Below, one piece after another: positions 60,656 to 64,000 of a DNA stretch of 64,000 bases (positions are counted from its first letter, which is position 1; every line of letters begins with the position of its first letter). Below the pieces are notes generated by a model. It was not told the origin of the DNA, did not search any database, and worked only from the letters and a program-made list of their open reading frames with translations. Source of the stretch: Ruminiclostridium papyrosolvens C7 (GTDB taxonomy: Bacteria; Bacillota; Clostridia; Acetivibrionales; DSM-1351); NCBI RefSeq assembly GCF_000421965.1, contig NZ_ATAY01000093.1, positions 1 through 64,000 on the forward strand. The letters run 5' to 3'. The translations under genes and the position numbers were made by a program.

Positions 60656-61887
60656 AACAAGAACTCATCAATGAAATAAAAGCCTCAATTAATGAAAAAA
60701 TTGACTTAAAGAGGAATTTCACAGACCACGAAATTAGTGAGTTAGTAGTCCGTACGGTATTAGACAAATCCAAACAAGTTTTTCTGAATACGGTTGACAA
60801 AAAACAAATAATAGAATCCGTTTTTAATTCTCTGCGCAGGCTGGATATATTACAGCCCATTCTCGATGATAATCAGGTAACAGAAATAATGATAAACGGC
60901 CCTAACAATATATTTGTTGAAAAGAAAGGAAAAATAAGCCGCCTTGAAATTTCCTTTGAATCACAGCAAAAGTTGGAAGATATTATACAGATAATGGTAA
61001 CAACGGCAAACAGGACAGTAAACGAATCAAATCCTATTGTTGATGCCAGATTAAAGGATGGGTCAAGGCTTAATGTAGTACTTCCGCCTATTGCATTGAA
61101 TGGCCCTATTGTAACTATTAGAAAATTCCCCGGGAAACCAATTGATATGGAAAGTCTTGTTGAATTAGGCTCTTTGACCGTTCAGGCAGCAGCGGCACTA
61201 AAAATGCTGGTAACGGCAAAATATAATATCTTTGTAGCAGGTAGTACCGGCTCCGGAAAGACAACTTATCTCAATGCACTTTCAAACTATATACCAGAAG
61301 ATGAAAGAATAATAACCATAGAAGATTCTGCGGAACTCCAAATAACAAATATATCAAATCTTGTGAGTCTTGAAACCAGAAATGTGAATGTAGAGGGAAG
61401 AGGAGAAATAACTATTAAAAATCTTATAAAAACAGCCTTACGCATGAGACCAAATCGTATAATCGTTGGAGAAGTAAGGGGTGAGGAAGCAATAGATATG
61501 CTGGCTGCTATGAATACGGGGCATGACGGATCACTTAGTACAGGACATGCAAATTCTAGTCAAGATATGTTTTCACGACTGGAAACAATGATTCTGAGTG
61601 CTGCAACTTTGCCATTGGAGGCTGTTAGAAAACAGATAGCCTCAGCGATAGATATTATTATATTTCTTTCAAGGCTTAGGGATGGTTCCAGACGTACAAT
61701 GGAGATTTCAGAAGTATTAGGAATAGAAAATGGATTAATAAAACTAAACCCGCTTTTTATGTTTGAAGAAACAATTCAAAAAGATCAAAAAGCCATTAAT
61801 ACTGTATCAGGAAGCTTGAAAAGAACATTAAATCCATTAATTAATAAACATAAAATGATAAATTCGGGGATTTACGATGGTTTTTAG
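60652..61887 (+). CDS. tadA: Tad pilus assembly ATPase
   Basis: The secretion-type ATPase that powers Tad pilus assembly. The 411-residue protein has a helical N-terminal domain, the LDDNQVTEIMINGPNNIFVE motif near residue 70, Walker A FVAGSTGSGKTTYLNAL near residue 197, the Asp box TIEDSAELQI, Walker B RPNRIIVGEVRGEEAIDML near residue 265 and the His box GSLSTGHANSS. The GTG start overlaps the previous stop (GTGA) and has GGAGGG at 60640-60645. It is the CpaF/TadA type. Confidence 0.94.
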   Translation: MKQELINEIKASINEKIDLKRNFTDHEISELVVRTVLDKSKQVFLNTVDKKQIIESVFNSLRRLDILQPILDDNQVTEIMINGPNNIFVEKKGKISRLEISFESQQKLEDIIQIMVTTANRTVNESNPIVDARLKDGSRLNVVLPPIALNGPIVTIRKFPGKPIDMESLVELGSLTVQAAAALKMLVTAKYNIFVAGSTGSGKTTYLNALSNYIPEDERIITIEDSAELQITNISNLVSLETRNVNVEGRGEITIKNLIKTALRMRPNRIIVGEVRGEEAIDMLAAMNTGHDGSLSTGHANSSQDMFSRLETMILSAATLPLEAVRKQIASAIDIIIFLSRLRDGSRRTMEISEVLGIENGLIKLNPLFMFEETIQKDQKAINTVSGSLKRTLNPLINKHKMINSGIYDGF

Positions 61888-61898
61888 GAGGAATATCA

Positions 61899-62642
61899 GT
61901 GGTTGACTATAACGAGTATTCAATTACGTTGCAAATGAAATTATTATATGCACTATCGGCTGCAGCGGTTGCTTTTGCCGTTTCTTACCTGTTTTACAGG
62001 AGCATTATCATTTCCATGGTAGTAAGCCCGTTAGGTATATTTTACTTGAAGTACAAAAGAAAACAGATAATACATAAAAGAAAAAGAGAACTTAATTTGC
62101 AGTTTAAAGATTTGCTCATATCTCTATCATCCTCTTTGTCAGCAGGGAAACCCTTGGAAAAGTCTTTTGTAGGAGCTCTTTCAGACCTCTATGTTTTATA
62201 TCCCAGTGATGATGCACATATAGTACGGGAAACGAAAATAATTATAAATAAGCTATCTCTGAATGTAAGTATCGAAGATGCAATTTCAGACTTTGCAGAC
62301 CGTTCTGAATTAGATGACATAAAAAACTTTTCAGATGTAATTATAATATGCAAAAGGGCTGGTGGAAATCTGGTTGAAGCAATTAAAAATTCATCAAGAA
62401 TAATAAGTGAAAAAATTGAGATGACACAAGAAATAGAAACATTACTTTCATCCAGAAAATTTGAACAGAAAATTTTAAATGTTATGCCAATTGCAATGAT
62501 GTTTATTTTGTCAACAACTGCAGCAGAATATATAAAGCCGGTATTTGTCACTGCTACAGGCAGGATATCCGTAACACTGTGTCTGATTCTTCTGTTAACT
62601 GCATATTTGATTTCAAATAAAATAATGAATATAAAATTGTGA
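61899..62642 (+). CDS. tadB: Tad pilus inner-membrane protein TadB
   Basis: A 247-residue membrane protein with two N-terminal hydrophobic segments and two at the C-terminus. Between them is a T2SSF (GspF-like) helical domain with LNLQFKDLLISLSSSLSAGK near residue 67 and the CKRAGGNLVEAIKNSSRII segment near 150. It forms the assembly platform with TadC. GTG 61899 follows AGGAGG (61887-61892), which overlaps the tadA stop, so translation is coupled. Confidence 0.88.
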   Translation: MVDYNEYSITLQMKLLYALSAAAVAFAVSYLFYRSIIISMVVSPLGIFYLKYKRKQIIHKRKRELNLQFKDLLISLSSSLSAGKPLEKSFVGALSDLYVLYPSDDAHIVRETKIIINKLSLNVSIEDAISDFADRSELDDIKNFSDVIIICKRAGGNLVEAIKNSSRIISEKIEMTQEIETLLSSRKFEQKILNVMPIAMMFILSTTAAEYIKPVFVTATGRISVTLCLILLLTAYLISNKIMNIKL

Positions 62643-62648
62643 GGTATT

Positions 62649-63533
62649 ATGTTATTGATTTTGACTGGAATTGCATTGATTGTTTACATAATAGCTTTTT
62701 TCATTATATTAATTAAAAACTATCAAGATTACTCTAAATACTGTGGTGTTTTAAATTCAAAGGAGTACCCGCTAAAAAGCTTGCTGCCTTTGGGGCTGTA
62801 TATATTGGATAAATTCTGTTATTCCTTTAATTCGGCGTATGACAGAAGGACTATAGGAAGGATTAGTGAAATATACGGACAGGAATATTCAGCATTTTAT
62901 ATACGAATATTTCATGCAAAGAAAATTATACTTATGGCTTTAATTATTCCTGGTGAATTACTTGTGGGGATTTTATCTGATTACCAGGCGGTATTTAGTA
63001 TTTACACAACGTTATTATTCGGAATAATGATATTTCTGGATGACACCAGACTGACTAGTCGGATTAAAAAACGTCGTTTGGAAATACAGTTGGAGTTTCC
63101 TGATTTTATTAATAAACTCACCTTATTACTTAATGCAGGATTGACAATGTCCAAGGCCTGGGAAAAAATTTCTTTAGACAGCAAAAAGAAGTGTGCTTTC
63201 TATAAAGAAGTGGAGAAAACAGTATCTCAACTAAAAACAGGTGTAAGCGAATCAGAAGCATTCGGAGAATTTGCAAAAAGGTTAAAAACACCTGAAATAT
63301 CAAGAGTTATGTCATCAATTATTCAGAATACAAAAAAAGGAGGGAACGAACTTGTACTGACATTAAAGCTTCAGTCAAATGAAAGTTGGGAATTACGAAA
63401 AAATGTAGTAAGGAGACTTGGAGAGGAAGCTTCTACAAAGCTTCTGTTTCCCATGATGATTATGTTTTTTGCAATAATTATCATTGTAATTACACCTGCA
63501 TTAATATCTATGCAGGGAATATCTAATTTTTAG
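62649..63533 (+). CDS. tadC: Tad pilus inner-membrane protein TadC
   Basis: A 294-residue membrane protein, partner of TadB. It has an N-terminal TM segment, two more around residues 95-135, a T2SSF domain with LEFPDFINKLTLLLNAGLTM near residue 150 and QNTKKGGNELVLTLKLQS near residue 230, and a C-terminal TM helix (FPMMIMFFAIIIIVITPALI). It starts 6 bases after tadB with a GTGAGG site. Confidence 0.88.
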   Translation: MLLILTGIALIVYIIAFFIILIKNYQDYSKYCGVLNSKEYPLKSLLPLGLYILDKFCYSFNSAYDRRTIGRISEIYGQEYSAFYIRIFHAKKIILMALIIPGELLVGILSDYQAVFSIYTTLLFGIMIFLDDTRLTSRIKKRRLEIQLEFPDFINKLTLLLNAGLTMSKAWEKISLDSKKKCAFYKEVEKTVSQLKTGVSESEAFGEFAKRLKTPEISRVMSSIIQNTKKGGNELVLTLKLQSNESWELRKNVVRRLGEEASTKLLFPMMIMFFAIIIIVITPALISMQGISNF

Positions 63534-63575
63534 AAAATTAATTTTAAGCCGTATTCACGGATAAGGAGGAATAAT

Positions 63576-63785
63576 ATGATTGCAGCATTAAAAAGATTTA
63601 TAAGAGAAGAAGATGGTATGGGAACGGTTGAAGTTATTATTATCATCGCTGTTCTTGTGGGTGTAGCTTTGCTTTTCAGAAAACAACTGATTACCTTTGT
63701 AAATGGTATAATAAAAAATCTTTTTCCGGATGCAAGCAAGCTTGAGGATAACAGGAATGGTGCTGATATAAAGCTTGTAGGTTAG
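63576..63785 (+). CDS. Flp-like Tad pilin precursor
   Basis: A 69-residue prepilin-like protein. A short charged leader (MIAALKRFIREEDG) is followed by MGTVEVIIIIAVLVGVALLF, giving a type IV prepilin cleavage site after Gly14 with Glu5 in the mature part, as in Flp1-type pilins. AAGGAGG precedes ATG 63576. Its place after tadC and before a TadE-like gene supports the main Tad pilus subunit. Confidence 0.85.
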   Translation: MIAALKRFIREEDGMGTVEVIIIIAVLVGVALLFRKQLITFVNGIIKNLFPDASKLEDNRNGADIKLVG

Positions 63786-63795
63786 GTATATCATT

Positions 63796-64000
63796 ATGAA
63801 AAATACTAAAGGCAGTTTTACTGTTGAAGCTTCACTGGTTTTTTCTTTAGTTTTTCTTATGGTGGCTGCATTTGTATACATATTTGTAATTATGTATCAA
63901 TATGTGAATATACAAAGCATAGCCGATGAAGCTGTGACCAAAGGGGCTTACTATTATGTTAATCAAACAGGAGAAAAGTACAGTTCATATAAAATAAATG
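63796..64000 (+). CDS. TadE-like pseudopilin (3'-partial)
   Basis: The frame opens at ATG 63796, 10 bases after the pilin stop, and stays open to the window edge (68 codons). It starts MKNTKGSFTVEASLVFSLVF followed by a long hydrophobic helix, the TadE signature (G-x-x-TVEA-x-x-V). TadE/F proteins are minor pseudopilins of Tad pili. No strong ribosome-binding site is seen, suggesting coupling to the pilin gene. Confidence 0.85.
   Translation, partial: MKNTKGSFTVEASLVFSLVFLMVAAFVYIFVIMYQYVNIQSIADEAVTKGAYYYVNQTGEKYSSYKIN

Noticed and set aside
1-64000. Insertion sequences, prophage, tRNA or rRNA genes
   Set aside because: No transposase, integrase, terminal inverted repeats with target duplications, cloverleaf genes or rRNA segments were recognised.

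Overview
The window looks like a chromosomal segment of a low-GC, spore-forming, anaerobic clostridium of the Ruminiclostridium / Clostridium cellulolyticum type. Four things suggest this: a secreted glucuronoyl esterase carrying a type I dockerin (a cellulosome component), sporulation genes (an alpha/beta SASP, spoVR, yhbH, prkA), hyp genes for [NiFe]-hydrogenase maturation, and strong Shine-Dalgarno sites with many TTG/GTG starts. The genus is inferred from gene content only. No rRNA, tRNA, CRISPR array, transposase or prophage was seen.

Layout. 1-5.8 kb: translation and RNA genes, infB (5' end outside the window), rbfA, nrnA, truB, ribF. 5.8-10.6 kb: hypF-hypC-hypD-hypE. 10.6-14.8 kb: an ABC efflux system resembling Bacillus YknWXYZ (ATPase, Yip1 protein, MacA-like adaptor, MacB-like permease), closed by a hairpin. 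15.2-20 kb: a YmfF/YmfH M16 peptidase pair, lgt, and a rodA-type SEDS gene. 20.2-31 kb: division and cell wall cluster mraZ-rsmH-ftsL-PBP-murE-murF-mraY-ftsW-murG, with an MraZ-box operator in front, no murD between mraY and ftsW, and a strong terminator after murG. 31-38 kb: a minus-strand SASP gene, a PyrR-controlled uracil permease, a diacylglycerol glycosyltransferase (minus), a D,D-carboxypeptidase, a B12/radical SAM protein, and padR (minus) with its own promoter and palindrome.

38.2-42.8 kb: the prkA-yhbH-spoVR operon, with prkA broken by a +1 frameshift. 42.8-44.9 kb: htpG behind a perfect CIRCE element. 45-49.5 kb: a truncated chemoreceptor remnant, an acyl-CoA synthetase with an XRE-cupin regulator (both minus), and an intact chemoreceptor without a sensor ectodomain. 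49.6-56.4 kb: an HD-GYP phosphodiesterase converging on a LysR gene (both C-termini lie in one inverted repeat), single-chain purL, and a TIM-barrel isomerase-like gene. 56.5-59.4 kb: a lipoprotein and the dockerin-CE15 esterase with a long untranslated leader. 59.4-64 kb: the start of a Tad pilus locus (TadZ-like function split over two overlapping ORFs, tadA, tadB, tadC, Flp-like pilin, tadE running off the end).

Most genes are ordinary housekeeping genes. The unusual signals are two reading-frame breaks in conserved genes (prkA, tadZ), several micro-ORFs with excellent Shine-Dalgarno sites just upstream of genes, a possible RNA switch over the rbfA ribosome-binding site, a double operator arrangement at htpG, and the long leader of the cellulosomal esterase. 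I did not find a clearly new multi-gene system.
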